From a virus: a stretch of DNA of 64,000 bases. Numbering within the stretch: position 1 is the first letter of the stretch; each line of letters starts with the position of its first letter. A program made the position numbers and the translations under genes. The notes under the pieces were generated by a model. It ran no database searches and had not been told where the DNA came from. It saw only the letters and a list, made by a program, of their open reading frames with translations. The DNA is taken from positions 1-64,000 of the IMG/VR virus record IMGVR_UViG_3300022752_000055. One strand, written 5' to 3'. Of this stretch, positions 63,914 to 64,000 are shown piece by piece.

Positions 63914-64000
63914 TTATATTTCTTTAAGAATGTATTCGTGAGCAGAGTCCGAGTTTGATTGAAATAACAATCTCATCTTTTCCGCTTCCGCATAATCTTC
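63914..64000 (-). CDS. 3' end of a gene entering from the right edge
   Basis: Visible C-terminus EDYAEAEKMRLLFQSNSDSA then HEYILKEI and TAA. The start lies outside the window. Too little to identify. Confidence 0.55.
   Translation of the reverse strand, partial: EDYAEAEKMRLLFQSNSDSAHEYILKEI

Noticed and set aside
1-64000. Alternative genetic code (TAG recoded) as in some large phages
   Set aside because: TAG ends several genes at sensible places (10169, 28774, 52783) next to following genes, and frames are complete with standard stops.

Overview
The window reads as part of a large, AT-rich tailed phage genome infecting a Bacteroidota host, probably a flavobacterium. Phage signs: densely packed short genes on both strands, a GH19 endolysin, a virion-lysozyme-like protein, a two-peptidase (M15/M23-like) protein, three intact tRNAs and one degenerate tRNA, a tmRNA, three homing-type endonucleases (GIY-YIG, PD-(D/E)XK-like, HNH) and many small orphan proteins. 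Host signs: TAnnTTTG -7 promoter boxes just before start codons, AT-rich leaders without Shine-Dalgarno sites, Bacteroidota lipoboxes and signal peptides (one ending SYSQ), and a secreted beta-helix protein with a C-terminal domain like those sorted by the type 9 secretion system. TAG, TAA and TGA all act as stops.

Layout. 1-15 kb: KTSC protein (cut by the edge), Hsp20, a ClpC-like unfoldase with a ClpP loop, M20-type peptidase, tmRNA, HAD protein, peptidase protein, lipoprotein, ClpP, two endonuclease genes. 15-28 kb: large minus-strand proteins that look like virion components, flavodoxin-like reductase, endolysin. 28-40 kb: metallophosphoesterase, cyclic-phosphate-processing receiver, tagged nuclease, tagged lysozyme, BspA-like repeat protein, 66-bp coding repeat array. 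40-44 kb: giant secreted beta-helix protein. 44-48 kb: small tagged proteins. 48.9-51.6 kb: G-run-rich region with two copies of a DnaA-box module and a large palindrome. 51.6-60.5 kb: DNA methyltransferase and a dense set of tagged paralogues and enzymes. 60.6-64 kb: tRNAs, P-loop kinase, small host-like genes.

The main observation is that about thirty otherwise unrelated proteins begin with one of a few recurring N-terminal peptides: (A) [IV]RLTE[SAN][DE]L.RLV.R..[IVM].E, (B) MK[YI]IITE.Q, (C) MNLQE[NT]IR..L.E, and a looser (D) [IL][ST]..EK..IL..H. Nearly all contain [LIMV]-x-E, the cleavage consensus of the T4 prohead protease gp21, which trims the capsid-targeting peptides of the T4 internal proteins and Alt. 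The same protein bodies occur with different tags; the same tag sits on a nuclease, an HD hydrolase, a ParB-like domain, a pterin-dehydratase-like domain, a metallopeptidase and an OmpA-like domain; and three longer proteins carry a second tag inside, where two modules are joined. I infer a large modular set of capsid-packaged, protease-processed and probably injected proteins. Many of these genes have ATATTTAT about 5-20 nt before the start codon, on either strand, which looks like a phage-specific promoter distinct from the host-like TAnnTTTG box.
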